Source of the DNA: Candidatus Kapaibacterium sp.
Lineage (GTDB): Bacteria > Bacteroidota > Ignavibacteria > Kapaibacteriales > NICIL-2
NCBI GenBank assembly: GCA_026003475.1
Contig: BPHJ01000001.1
Location: 1,487,189-1,551,188 of the forward strand
Length of the DNA: 64,000 bases
Reading direction: 5' to 3'
Positions 26,622 to 35,221 of this stretch are shown piece by piece. The position numbers were made by a program, and so were the translations under genes. Below the pieces are notes generated by a model. The model was given only the letters and a program-made list of their open reading frames with translations. It was not told where the DNA came from and did no database searches. Each line of letters opens with the position of its first letter. Position 1 is the stretch's first letter.

Positions 26622-27199
26622 TGCTGGTCCGTTCCAATGATGGACATTTCCATGCGATCGGCGCTTGTAATCCATGCGCTTCCATAGACACGGCGCAACG
26701 CGTCGCGAACTGCCCGATAGACTGTAGTGTTGGTGCGTCTGCCCTGCTCAGCCGCCGGAGCACATTCATGGTACCGTTCGTAGAAAAGACGTCCGCTCGG
26801 CATTTGACGAATCGGGAAGAGATGACACGACAGCGGCTTGGGAAAAGCACTCTCCCCTGCCGACCAGAGGCGATGGAACGCACAGTAAGCGATTCCCTCT
26901 TCAACGAGAGCAAAGACGCATTCCCGATCGTTGACTGTTGCCGTCACCCACTCGCCGGTGGGGTCGCGTTCGGCAAAGCCGCGCTCGGCAATAACCTTGT
27001 GCGCCTGTGGTGAAAGGAGCGGAAGAATGCGCGGCAAAAGTTCCTCGATCACTGGCAGCTCCGAGTCTTGCAGTGGAGCGCCGTAACATCCAGGAATGGT
27101 GCAGCATGCACCGCAGCACTGCGTAAGCTCGCAGGCAAACGGCTCGGTAAAAATTTCGACATCGAGTTCAATGTCGCCAATACTCACAGCGCGACTCAT
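26609..27199 (-). CDS. DUF3109 family cysteine-rich protein
   Basis: A 196-residue protein with an N-terminal cysteine cluster (CELTQCCGACC, then PGC) and further conserved cysteines in ECVFALVEEGIAYCAFH, KPLSCHLFPIR and YHEC. This is the DUF3109 pattern, common in Bacteroidota and likely to bind a metal or an iron-sulfur cluster; the function is not established. The ATG at 27199 begins MSRAVSIGDIELDVEIF, which fits the family; the open frame extends 14 codons further without similarity. It heads the run to rpoN. A TAATTTGC element lies about 40 bases upstream on the minus strand, close to the -7 consensus but one base short. Confidence 0.87.
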   Translation of the reverse strand: MSRAVSIGDIELDVEIFTEPFACELTQCCGACCTIPGCYGAPLQDSELPVIEELLPRILPLLSPQAHKVIAERGFAERDPTGEWVTATVNDRECVFALVEEGIAYCAFHRLWSAGESAFPKPLSCHLFPIRQMPSGRLFYERYHECAPAAEQGRRTNTTVYRAVRDALRRVYGSAWITSADRMEMSIIGTDQQCQS

Positions 27200-27308
27200 G
27201 CTGCATCCAATGCGATAACAACTCGGATGCAAATTACACAATGCTGTTTACTCTGGCAGTGGGTGTAATTTGGCGCCTTGTTGAACGACTACGGTGTCGT
27301 TGAGTTTC

Positions 27309-27860
27309 GTGGATATTTCCGTTGTTGTACCGATTGCACATGGTACAGAGGAGCTGGAAGCAGTCGCCATCGTGGACATTGCACGGCGGGCAGGATTCCG
27401 CGTTCGGATCGCTGGCGAAAGCAGCAACGTCATTTGCTCGCGTGGCGTACGCATCGCACCCGATATGCTCTGGAGCGATCTCGACGAGAGCGAGCGATTC
27501 GATGCCGTCGTCCTCCCAGGTGGAACCGAAGGCACCGAACGGTTCCTGAGCAGTGAGGAGATCTGCCACTTGGTGCGTTCGCATGCTGCCGAGGGTGCGC
27601 TAATCGGTGCGATTTGTGCAGCACCGCTGGTGCTCCACCATGTCGGTATCCTGCCGCCGTCCTGCGCCATCACCAGTCATCCCTCCGTTGCAGAACACCT
27701 CCGCCACTACGACTACCGCACCGACCGCGTGGTGCAATCGGGACGTATCATCACCAGTCGTGGCGCTGGGACAGCAGTCGAATTCGCGCTTGCAATTGTT
27801 GCAAACCTGACCGATCAGGAGCATGCACGCACTATCGCCGAACGCATTGTTGCAACCTAA
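27309..27860 (+). CDS. DJ-1/PfpI family protein (ThiJ/YajL-like)
   Basis: About 183 residues of the DJ-1 superfamily. The conserved acidic residue lies in PIAHGTEELEAV, the nucleophile elbow is GAICAAP with the reactive Cys, and FDAVVLPGG precedes it. Members act as glyoxalase III or protein/nucleotide deglycases, or as oxidative-stress chaperones; the sequence does not decide. No ATG is available: GTG at 27294, TTG at 27300 and GTG at 27309 are in frame. The last gives a start (MDISVVVPIA) like other family members and lies about 37 bases after a TAATTTG element. Its stop TAA is followed directly by the ATG of the next gene. Confidence 0.88.
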   Translation: MDISVVVPIAHGTEELEAVAIVDIARRAGFRVRIAGESSNVICSRGVRIAPDMLWSDLDESERFDAVVLPGGTEGTERFLSSEEICHLVRSHAAEGALIGAICAAPLVLHHVGILPPSCAITSHPSVAEHLRHYDYRTDRVVQSGRIITSRGAGTAVEFALAIVANLTDQEHARTIAERIVAT

Positions 27861-28703
27861 ATGAAACCCCATCTTGAGTGGCACCCCATCGGGGACGAGC
27901 CTGCATTTGTCGGCATCGAGCGCTATGGCGATGGAGCGCGCGCTGTCTGCATCGTTCATGGATTCTTAGCGTGGCATCGGTGGGGGTTCTATCCCTGGCT
28001 TGCACAGTGGTTTGTTGAGCAGGGGTATGCTGCTTCCGTTCTTGCCCTCCCATCGAGCGGTTACGGTCCCGATGGATTTTCTCTGGAGCGCTTTGCGCGT
28101 GCAACCATTAGCACTGATCTGCAAGCACTCCGCTATGCCACCGGTGTTATCAAGACGCAATCGCGGTGCATCGCCGGGCTTGGGCATTCGCGCGGCGGGC
28201 TCCTGCTGATGCTTGCGCACACCAAGTTCGATTGTCTTGCCCTCTGGGCACCACCACGGACTCTGGGACGATGGGGCGCTCATCAGCAACAACTCTGGCG
28301 CGATCACGGTTCACTGCCATGCGGAACGCACCCAGAGTCAGGCCAATCTCTTTACTTGAACCACCGATACTTGGATGATCTCGAGCAGCATCGCTATAAC
28401 GAGCAGCTTGATCGTGCACTCGAGCACTGCACTGTTCCCACGCTTATCGTCGCAGCCGAGCAGGATATGGTCGCTCCGGTTTCCGGCGCTGAGCAGCTCC
28501 TGGCTCGACTGCAGCACACTCGTTCCCAGCTCTACGTTGTCAGTGCAACCGGACACACATTCGGCATCCAACATCCGCAGACGCAGCCGACCTCGGCCCT
28601 CCACGATGCGATGATCCAAACGCAGGTGTGGTTTGACGGATGCTGTCCGCTCGATAGTAACTTCGCTGCTGCTGGATCATCATCCTCAGACTCCCCTCGA
28701 TGA
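27861..28703 (+). CDS. Alpha/beta hydrolase family protein
   Basis: A 280-residue alpha/beta hydrolase. The oxyanion region is VCIVHGFLAWHRWGF, the nucleophile elbow GLGHSRGGLLL with the catalytic Ser, a probable acid in AEQDMVAP, and the His in SATGHTFG. This set resembles serine esterases/lipases or YheT-like hydrolases. The substrate is unknown. The ATG abuts the DJ-1 stop (TAAATG) and the stop overlaps the pyruvate kinase start by four bases (ATGA), so the three are co-transcribed. The C-terminal 25 residues are Ser-rich and probably disordered. Confidence 0.88.
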   Translation: MKPHLEWHPIGDEPAFVGIERYGDGARAVCIVHGFLAWHRWGFYPWLAQWFVEQGYAASVLALPSSGYGPDGFSLERFARATISTDLQALRYATGVIKTQSRCIAGLGHSRGGLLLMLAHTKFDCLALWAPPRTLGRWGAHQQQLWRDHGSLPCGTHPESGQSLYLNHRYLDDLEQHRYNEQLDRALEHCTVPTLIVAAEQDMVAPVSGAEQLLARLQHTRSQLYVVSATGHTFGIQHPQTQPTSALHDAMIQTQVWFDGCCPLDSNFAAAGSSSSDSPR

Positions 28704-30158
28704 AAACCCCGCGGAACCTTACGTTCAAGACCAAAATTGTCTGTACTGTCGGCCCTGCCATTGGCACCGAGGATAAGCTTGTTGCCGCTATCACCGCTGG
28801 TGCATCGGCATTTCGGCTGAACATGAGTCATAGCACTCACAGTACCCACCGCCAGTACATCACGGCAATCCGTGCTGCTGAGCGCGCCACAGGAACACAC
28901 ATTCCGATTATTGTTGACCTCCAAGGTCCCAAGCTCCGCGTCGGTGAACTTGGCAATGGCGTATCGCTAATCCCAGGCAGGGAGATTATTCTTGCCGATC
29001 CGGCAATTGTCCGACGCAAGCGACTCAAGTTCCCCGACGGTGCACTACCGGTGGACTACCCCAGTATCGCAAAAGACCTCAAGCGCGGAGATACCATCTT
29101 GTTCGACGATGGATTGCTTGCCGTGCAGGTGACCGACGTTCGGGACCCGTTTGTCAAAGCAGTTGTCGTGCACGGCGGCCTGCTTCGTTCGCGCAAAGGG
29201 ATCAATTTGCCGAATGTGAGCATTTCGGCATCGGCTCTGACCACGAAGGATCGGCGTGATCTGGAATTTGCCATTGCCGAAGGTGCCGATTTCATTGCTG
29301 TCTCGTTTGTGCGCTCCCGAAAAGACATTGAACAGGTTCGGCGCTATTTAGCGCAGCGGAACGCCGAGCTTGGCATCATTGCCAAGATCGAAAAGCCAGA
29401 AGCAGTCTCTGCACTCGAGGAGATCATCGAAGTCAGTGATGCGGTCATGGTGGCGCGGGGCGATCTTGGCGTTGAAATTCCACCGTCGCATGTCCCTCTG
29501 GTTCAAAAGCGCATCATTGCACGGTGCAACTACTACGGCAAGCCAGTGATCACCGCAACGCAGATGCTCGAATCTATGGTCACCAATCCACGACCCACCC
29601 GAGCCGAAGCCAGCGATGTGGCCAACGCTGTTCTCGATGGCACCGACGCTGTGATGCTGAGCGCTGAAACCAGTGTGGGTGCCTATCCCATCGAAGCGAT
29701 CGCAATGATGCGCACCATCTGCACCGAAGCCGAACGGGAGCTTCTCAGCCGTCGCCGACCGGCAGAAACCTACCAGCGTATTCCCTCGGCAAGCACGGAA
29801 AACACTGATGCGATCGCTGCTGCTGCGGCACTCATCGCGGAAAATCGGCGCGTTGATTGCATCGCCACGCTCAGCTATTCGGGGGAAACTGCGCGGCTGG
29901 TCGCATCCCGACGACCACGCAGCGTGATATTGGCAGTGAGCACCGTCGCAGCAACACTCCGCCGCGTAGGACTCTATTGGGGCGTTTACGGCATGAAGCT
30001 CGACGACATCTCGACCACCGACGAAACCATTGAGCACATCAAGAAGCTGCTTGCTCGGCAAAGGCTACTTCGACAAAGGGGCAACGGTGCTCTTCACTAT
30101 CGGGCGGCCACTTGTGGCACGCTCACGAACGAATATGCTCTCAATCGAAACACTTTAG
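28700..30158 (+). CDS. pyk: Pyruvate kinase, with an apparent one-base frameshift near the 3' end
   Basis: Converts phosphoenolpyruvate and ADP to pyruvate and ATP. The frame starting at 28700 carries the family motifs TVGPAIGTEDKL, FRLNMSHS, the catalytic-lysine region IIAKIEKPEAVSALEEII, VMVARGDLGVEIP and ATQMLESM. At about 30059 it departs from the family: this frame then runs on as unrelated sequence to 30985, antisense to the next gene. Dropping one base in cggcaaagg restores the expected C-terminus (GYFDKGATVLFTIGRPLVAR) with a stop at 30156-30158, giving about 485 residues, the usual length. The restored stop leaves a sensible 41-base convergent gap to the next gene. The indel is either a sequencing error or a recent mutation. 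Confidence 0.93.
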
Positions 30159-30199
30159 CTAACCGAGTTTTTCCGAGCACTTGCTCCTCAGACAGCGTT

Positions 30200-31039
30200 C
30201 TACCGGTAGCGAACCTCGACGACACGCCGACGCATGTACTCGAAGTTCTCCCGCTCCAGATTCCACTCCAGCCGTACCTCCATCGGGATGCGCACTGGGC
30301 CGCATTGTTGCCAGTCGGAGCAGTACATGGTGCATTGCTCCCGTTCGAAGCCAGTATCAGCATCGCGGTATTTATCGAGCGTCACAATGCGTTCGACATC
30401 ACCATCGGCTGTGAAATAGAAATCCGCACGGATGGTGATCCCGTGGTCGCTCAGCACTGCGCGAGCAGCAGCGGGATTCTCGAGCGGTTCCCAGCGGAGC
30501 AATCCTCCCGGCAGCAGCGAGGTGGGAAACCACACCGTCTCCATGAGAACTCGGACCAGCAGCGCTTCGTTTGCTTCCGGGCCATCAGGGTCAAAAAGGG
30601 TAAGCAGATTCCAGAGTTTCATACTGCCCCGACCAATGCCGGTTGCATACGCCAACTCGATTGTGTACCAACGAATGGGAGAATACCACACTCTCGCATT
30701 CCACACCATCCCCGGAACAGTGCCCGAATAGATTCCCCGAGCAGTGAGTTTTCCCCACTGCGGATAGGCAACCGACCGAAATACTCCTTCTTCGTAGAGC
30801 TCGACCCATTCTGCCGGTTGTGCGCTGCCGATTGCGCGCTGCAAATACCGCTGGACGGGTTCTGGAAGCATCGCCAGCGACTGCACGGCAAGCTGCTGGT
30901 GGCGCCGTTGCGCGATAGCAGCCTTCAGCCGTGCAAGCAACCGTCGTCGGCGCACCCGGTCACTCAAAGCACGCGCAACGAATAACACCACCAAAGCCGC
31001 AATTGCTGCAACGGCAATAAAAAGTGCTTTCGGCATCAT
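30200..31039 (-). CDS. Membrane-anchored protein of a DUF6544/DUF6920-like family, unknown function
   Basis: A protein of about 279 residues with an N-terminal membrane segment (ALFIAVAAIAALVVLFVARAL), a basic linker, then LPEPVQRYLQRAIG and a beta-rich domain (VWYSPIRWYTIELAYATG, GITIRADFYFTADGDVERI, CGPVRIPMEVRLEWNL). The LPxPVQRYLxRA start and the barrel-like strands resemble the DUF6544/DUF6920 families as I recall them; this was not verified by search. An upstream TTG at 31066 is open, but the ATGATG at 31039 directly precedes the membrane segment. It faces pyruvate kinase. No known function. Confidence 0.78.
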   Translation of the reverse strand: MMPKALFIAVAAIAALVVLFVARALSDRVRRRRLLARLKAAIAQRRHQQLAVQSLAMLPEPVQRYLQRAIGSAQPAEWVELYEEGVFRSVAYPQWGKLTARGIYSGTVPGMVWNARVWYSPIRWYTIELAYATGIGRGSMKLWNLLTLFDPDGPEANEALLVRVLMETVWFPTSLLPGGLLRWEPLENPAAARAVLSDHGITIRADFYFTADGDVERIVTLDKYRDADTGFEREQCTMYCSDWQQCGPVRIPMEVRLEWNLERENFEYMRRRVVEVRYR

Positions 31040-31152
31040 AGCAGGCACCGAAGAGAATACTTGCAAGCAAAACTACCGCCCGGCCAGGAAACATGCACGG
31101 AGCATTGCTTCCGTACCTGTACGCTTATCCCGCAATTCTGGCCACGCTGCGT

Positions 31153-32031
31153 CTATTGCGTCGCCGTTGGCAATGCTGGCAATCCGTGGAGATAGCTCCA
31201 TATCGCGCGAAGCTCATCATCGCTCATTCTGCCAAGCTGAACAAACGGCATCCAGCGGCTCCGCCTCCCGCGGATGTTGGTGATGAACACATCCTCGTCC
31301 CAGCTACCTAAGTTTCCACCGGGAGTTAGGTTCGGGCCTGGTGGTCCTTCCGGGTCCGGATGCTTGCCCCCTGCCAAGCGCTCACCATGGCAACCACGGC
31401 AGCCGAATGTCGTAATCAGATAGTTCCCATACGCAGCCGTCACTCCGCGAGGCCGCGTTGGTGGTACTGAGTCATGGGGAATCACTTCGGCTGATATGAT
31501 ATCACCGAAGGCACCCATACCAACGAGAACCTTTGCCAGCGTTGTGAGCTCTCGCTTTCTCCCCACACCATCGGCCGCAGGTGCAGTGCGAAGAAATGCA
31601 ACCAGATGACCGACGTCGGCATCGCTGAGATAATGGAAGTCTTTCGATGGCATGATGAACGTCGGCTTCCCTTCGGGCGTTATGCCGTGACGAATTGCTC
31701 GGACCCAATCACTGGTGTTGTGATAGAGTGTCGCAACGCCACCACGGCCACGCGTCAGATTGGGAGCATTGACTGAACCAAGCGATGGATTGTGGAAGAA
31801 AGCTGTACCCGCTGCGTTGTCTCCATGGCACTCGGAACAGTAGATCGAGAAAAGCCGTTTTCCTTCCGCAACCGAAGCAGAATCGGTTAGCACGGCGACA
31901 GCACGAGGTTCGATGTGGTAGGTCCTATCGAGTCTCGAATTGACCCAGAGCATCATGCCAATGACAAACACAACCACACCACCAAGAGCAACAGCGATGG
32001 CAATGCCGATCCACTTGAAGACCCGCTTCAT
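31153..32031 (-). CDS. Membrane-anchored dihaem cytochrome c
   Basis: A 292-residue c-type cytochrome with an N-terminal membrane anchor (IGIAIAVALGGVVVFVIGMM) and two haem-binding motifs, CSECH (65-69) and CRGCH (211-215). Probable Met ligands lie in TFIMPSKDFHYLSDADV and SRWMPFVQLGRMSDDEL, so there are two class I cytochrome domains in tandem. It would carry electrons on the periplasmic side of the inner membrane, resembling the cytochrome subunits of dehydrogenases or nitric oxide/oxidase modules. No oxidase or dehydrogenase is adjacent. It stands alone between the AraC gene and the DUF6544-like gene on the same strand. Confidence 0.92.
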   Translation of the reverse strand: MKRVFKWIGIAIAVALGGVVVFVIGMMLWVNSRLDRTYHIEPRAVAVLTDSASVAEGKRLFSIYCSECHGDNAAGTAFFHNPSLGSVNAPNLTRGRGGVATLYHNTSDWVRAIRHGITPEGKPTFIMPSKDFHYLSDADVGHLVAFLRTAPAADGVGRKRELTTLAKVLVGMGAFGDIISAEVIPHDSVPPTRPRGVTAAYGNYLITTFGCRGCHGERLAGGKHPDPEGPPGPNLTPGGNLGSWDEDVFITNIRGRRSRWMPFVQLGRMSDDELRAIWSYLHGLPALPTATQ

Positions 32032-32170
32032 GAGATGTACCCGTAGTTGTACAACATAAAACCCCCCGCGACTATGCTGGAAGATGAACGCAGATAATCA
32101 GCTCCTTTGAGGTCATCTACCGAACAAAATCACATCGCATCTCCACGAGAAGCCGATGCAAGATACACAA

Positions 32171-32743
32171 TTACACCTCATCGAGCGGACGTCGCGGTTT
32201 GGTACGAAGCCGTCGGAATTGGCTTGCGGTCATCCCAGTGACTTGCTTGAACTGACTCGACAAGTAGTGGACGCTGCTATAGCCCAAGCGGTAGCTGATT
32301 TCTGTCAGACTCAATTCATCGTAGGTGATGAGCTCCTTGACCAATTCGATTTTTTGCTCGATCACGTAGCGTTCAATCGTTTTGCCCTCGACCTGGGAGA
32401 ACAGCCGCGACAATGTCCAGTAACCAACCCCGAGCGTGGTTTCCAGGTACTCAGAAATAACCACCCTTGCGAGCAACTCTTCATCGCCACTGCGGAGCAG
32501 CTCGATGATTGCTGTCTTGATCCGATTGACCAGTGCATGGCGACGGTCGTCGAGCAGCTCAAACCCCAACTGTCGAAGCCTATCAGCCAGCTTGGTGCGT
32601 TCCTCCTCACCCAGTGGACGCGGAAGCACCACCTGACCGAGCGTTACCGATACTGGCGTGATGCCAATCGAGCCGAGCAAATCTTCAACCGCCAGAATGC
32701 ACCGGCGACAGACCATGTTCTTGATCGCGAGTGTTTCGGTCAT
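32171..32743 (-). CDS. AraC-family regulator with N-terminal HMA-like (NMVCxRC) domain
   Basis: A 190-residue protein. Residues 1-75 resemble the small ferredoxin-like fold seen in a Bacteroidota subgroup of AraC regulators, with the motif IKNMVCRRCILAVEDLL (Cys12, Cys15) that recalls heavy-metal-associated domains. The C-terminal half is a double helix-turn-helix AraC domain (GYWTLSRLFSQVEGKTIERY, then LTEISYRLGYSSVHYLSSQF). It would bind DNA, perhaps in response to a metal ion; the ligand is inference. Its ATG overlaps the glycosyltransferase stop by four bases (ATGA), so it is the last gene of the arginase-phosphomutase-glycosyltransferase operon. Confidence 0.85.
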   Translation of the reverse strand: MTETLAIKNMVCRRCILAVEDLLGSIGITPVSVTLGQVVLPRPLGEEERTKLADRLRQLGFELLDDRRHALVNRIKTAIIELLRSGDEELLARVVISEYLETTLGVGYWTLSRLFSQVEGKTIERYVIEQKIELVKELITYDELSLTEISYRLGYSSVHYLSSQFKQVTGMTASQFRRLRTKPRRPLDEV

Positions 32744-33873
32744 GCGTTGCAGCAGCGAGCGATAAGGGATTCAATCACGCGCTGTTGACGCTCGTAGCAA
32801 TACTCTCGTGCAGCAACAGCTGCCCAGTGGCGGTACTCGTCGGCAGCGGCCAGGAGCCGCTCGATCGCAGCAGCGATTTCCGCCGCCGTTGCTGCCGTCG
32901 AAACACAAACGCCAAAGGGAAAGCGCTCGAGAACATCAGCAATTGCCGGAAGCTGACTTGCTATGACCGGAATACGTGCCATCGCGTACTCGAAAAGCTT
33001 GTTCGGAAGCGCCAGTTGGTAGCTTTCCGAAATAGGCTCAATCCAGCACCATCCAATGTCGGCTGAAGCGGTCCACTGCAGCAGTTCATCGTAGGGCACC
33101 GAGCCGAGCAAATGAACGCGGCCACGCACGGCACGTCGGGCGGCATCATTGACGAGAGCAGGCTGCGCTTCTCCATCGCCAAGGATGCAGAGGTGCACTC
33201 GTGGCAAGTACTCGAGCACCTCGATGGCTTTGTGCAAACCGCGTCCTTCCAGAACAGCACCTTGGTAGAGCACAATCGGTTCGCTGGCAGGAATACCGCA
33301 CCGTTCACGCAGACGGTCGCTGCGCACCGGTTCCGCATAGAAGGGGACGTTCAGGATGACCGTCGGTGAGTGATCCAGCGGCAGAAGGCGCTCGAGTACT
33401 CGGGCATCCCGCTCACCACTAACGACAACCCGATCCACCCACCGCACCAAGACTCGCTCGTAGAGCGCAAGGAGTCGCTGCGCCAAGCGGCGATGAGCAA
33501 GCGAACCAAGACTGCTGTAGAGCTCGCGCGAATCGTAGATCACGTGTGCATTCCTCGAAAACCACCGGAGCAGAACACAGGGCAACAAGGAATACACATC
33601 CGCAGCCCAGAAGACATCCGACCGCTGCCCCCAATTTCCCCGCAACACTGCACCAACAAAATGGACCCATCGCCAAAGCATGCGCCGACGCTGAGGAAGC
33701 TTGACCGCTTGCCATTTCCAGGGCACTGAATCGGGTTGGGAGGCAATATTCCAGAGCGTGACCCCAGCAATCGGAGCCACTGTGCGGCAGATGTTCAGCG
33801 TGCGTCCATCCCGGCTTGCATCGGAAAATGCAATGATGGTGACGCGGCATTGCGGCTGCGCATCAATCGGCAT
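32740..33873 (-). CDS. Glycosyltransferase, GT-B fold family 4-like
   Basis: About 377 residues. The C-terminal half shows a glycosyltransferase group 1 pattern: IVLYQGAVLEGRGLHKAIEV, VHLCILGDGEAQ, and a nucleotide-sugar region LPNKLFEYAMARIPVIAS with the conserved Glu. The N-terminal half has RDGRTLNICRTVA and HVIYDSRELYSS. It would transfer a sugar from a nucleotide-sugar to a lipid- or surface-polysaccharide acceptor at the cytoplasmic face. The open frame extends to 34089 inside the phosphomutase gene; the ATG at 33873 (MPIDAQPQCRVTIIAF) overlaps it by 11 bases and is preferred. Confidence 0.87.
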   Translation of the reverse strand: MPIDAQPQCRVTIIAFSDASRDGRTLNICRTVAPIAGVTLWNIASQPDSVPWKWQAVKLPQRRRMLWRWVHFVGAVLRGNWGQRSDVFWAADVYSLLPCVLLRWFSRNAHVIYDSRELYSSLGSLAHRRLAQRLLALYERVLVRWVDRVVVSGERDARVLERLLPLDHSPTVILNVPFYAEPVRSDRLRERCGIPASEPIVLYQGAVLEGRGLHKAIEVLEYLPRVHLCILGDGEAQPALVNDAARRAVRGRVHLLGSVPYDELLQWTASADIGWCWIEPISESYQLALPNKLFEYAMARIPVIASQLPAIADVLERFPFGVCVSTAATAAEIAAAIERLLAAADEYRHWAAVAAREYCYERQQRVIESLIARCCNA

Positions 33874-35221
33874 ATCCTCGGAGGAGCGTTTCGGCACGGT
33901 CGAGCAGGTCGACTGTCGTATCGGCAGTGGGCGATTCCGCAATAAGGCGGAGAATCGGTTCGGTATTCGACGAGCGAATATGAAGCCACCGATCACTCCA
34001 GCGAAAGCGAATCCCATCGCCTGTCCATACCTCGGATGCATCGGGAAATGCTGCTCCAAGCTCTTCCTTGACAGCTGCGAAGTTTCCATTCCATCTGAGT
34101 GTGCGTTTGTGCATCACCAGCGGTGCCGCAAGCAGGCGCTCATCCCATTCGGTGTCGGATAGCTGTGACCGAAGCGCCAATACCAACGCGATCCCAACCA
34201 GCGCATCTCGCCCGTAGTGACACGCCGGCAGGATCACTCCGCCACTCCCCTCGCCACCAACGACGGCACCACTGCTTCGCATCAGGGTCACAACATTGAC
34301 TTCGCCCACAGCGGAACGCAATACTTGAGCACCGTAGCGTTGAGCGATATGCTCAACCTCACTTGTGGTCGAGGCGTTGACAACAACAACACCGCCACCA
34401 AGGAAACGGAGCACCGACTCGGTTGCCAGCACGATTGTTTTTTCTTCGCTCACCGGTTGCCCCGATCCGTGCACAAGGACTAAACGGTCACCATCGGGAT
34501 CAAGCGCGGCACCGACTGTTGCGTGGTGTTCAGCGGTTTTGCGCTGCAACTCAGTAAGGTGCGCAGGCAGTGGCTCGGGCGGATGGGGAAAATTCCCGCT
34601 CCCATCGCAGAACACGGCAATCGGCTGCGCACCCAGCCATTCCATCAACGCTGGCAGTGCGCGTGAGCCACTGGCATTGACTGCATCGAGGGTAATCCGC
34701 ATTCCTTCGAACGCTCCAGATGCTCGGCGCTGGGCAATAAACTCAACCTGTTCGAGAGCAGCAATGTGTTCCCCAATCGGATCGCTATGCTGCGTCCGCG
34801 TCCCACTGACCCCCGATGCAGGTGCGCTGGCTCTATCGCTTTGTTGCCAGAGCATCGCTGCACGCTCCGGTAAAAGGAAAACACCATCGGCATCGAGGAA
34901 CTTGAGACCGTTCCACTCGGCGTCATTGTGCGAGGCAGTCACCACCACGCCACCGGCAAGACGATTGCGTTCGACAACCAGTTGGACCGTCGGCGTTGGA
35001 ACGCAGCCCAACTCCAGAACATTTCGACCGCACCGCGCCAATTGGTCGGCCACCAGCTCGGCAATCTCCTGCCCGCCACGTCGCCCATCATACCCGACTG
35101 CAAGAGCACCGTTGGGCTGCATCTGCGCAAATGCGCGTATGTGGCGGCACACCACCTCGTCGGAGAGTGCACCATCGGTCGTCGTCGCGCGCAGTCCAGA
35201 GACAGAACGAATTAGCGGCAT
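33863..35221 (-). CDS. glmM: Phosphoglucosamine/phosphomannomutase family enzyme
   Basis: A 452-residue alpha-D-phosphohexomutase. The start MPLIRSVSGLRATTTDG matches the family opening (xxGIRG-type). The phosphoserine loop is VTASHNDAEWNGLK, the metal loop LDPDGDRLVLV, the sugar loop GGEGSGGV and the phosphate-binding loop IRSSNTEPILRL. These enzymes isomerise glucosamine-6-P/-1-P or hexose-6-P/-1-P for peptidoglycan or surface polysaccharides. The resemblance is nearest to the GlmM-like proteins of Bacteroidota, but the first loop reads LRAT instead of IRGT, so substrate choice is open. It lies between the arginase-family gene (10-base overlap) and a glycosyltransferase. Confidence 0.87.
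   Translation of the reverse strand: MPLIRSVSGLRATTTDGALSDEVVCRHIRAFAQMQPNGALAVGYDGRRGGQEIAELVADQLARCGRNVLELGCVPTPTVQLVVERNRLAGGVVVTASHNDAEWNGLKFLDADGVFLLPERAAMLWQQSDRASAPASGVSGTRTQHSDPIGEHIAALEQVEFIAQRRASGAFEGMRITLDAVNASGSRALPALMEWLGAQPIAVFCDGSGNFPHPPEPLPAHLTELQRKTAEHHATVGAALDPDGDRLVLVHGSGQPVSEEKTIVLATESVLRFLGGGVVVVNASTTSEVEHIAQRYGAQVLRSAVGEVNVVTLMRSSGAVVGGEGSGGVILPACHYGRDALVGIALVLALRSQLSDTEWDERLLAAPLVMHKRTLRWNGNFAAVKEELGAAFPDASEVWTGDGIRFRWSDRWLHIRSSNTEPILRLIAESPTADTTVDLLDRAETLLRGYAD

Noticed and set aside
27199-27308. TAATTTG elements on both strands in the divergent gap as certain promoters
   Set aside because: They are one base short of TAnnTTTG. I mention them only to support the nearby starts and do not list them as promoters.
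30159-30985. Continuation of the pyruvate kinase frame to 30985
   Set aside because: It is antisense to a membrane-anchored gene with a sensible protein, and the restored frame gives the known C-terminus and an earlier stop.
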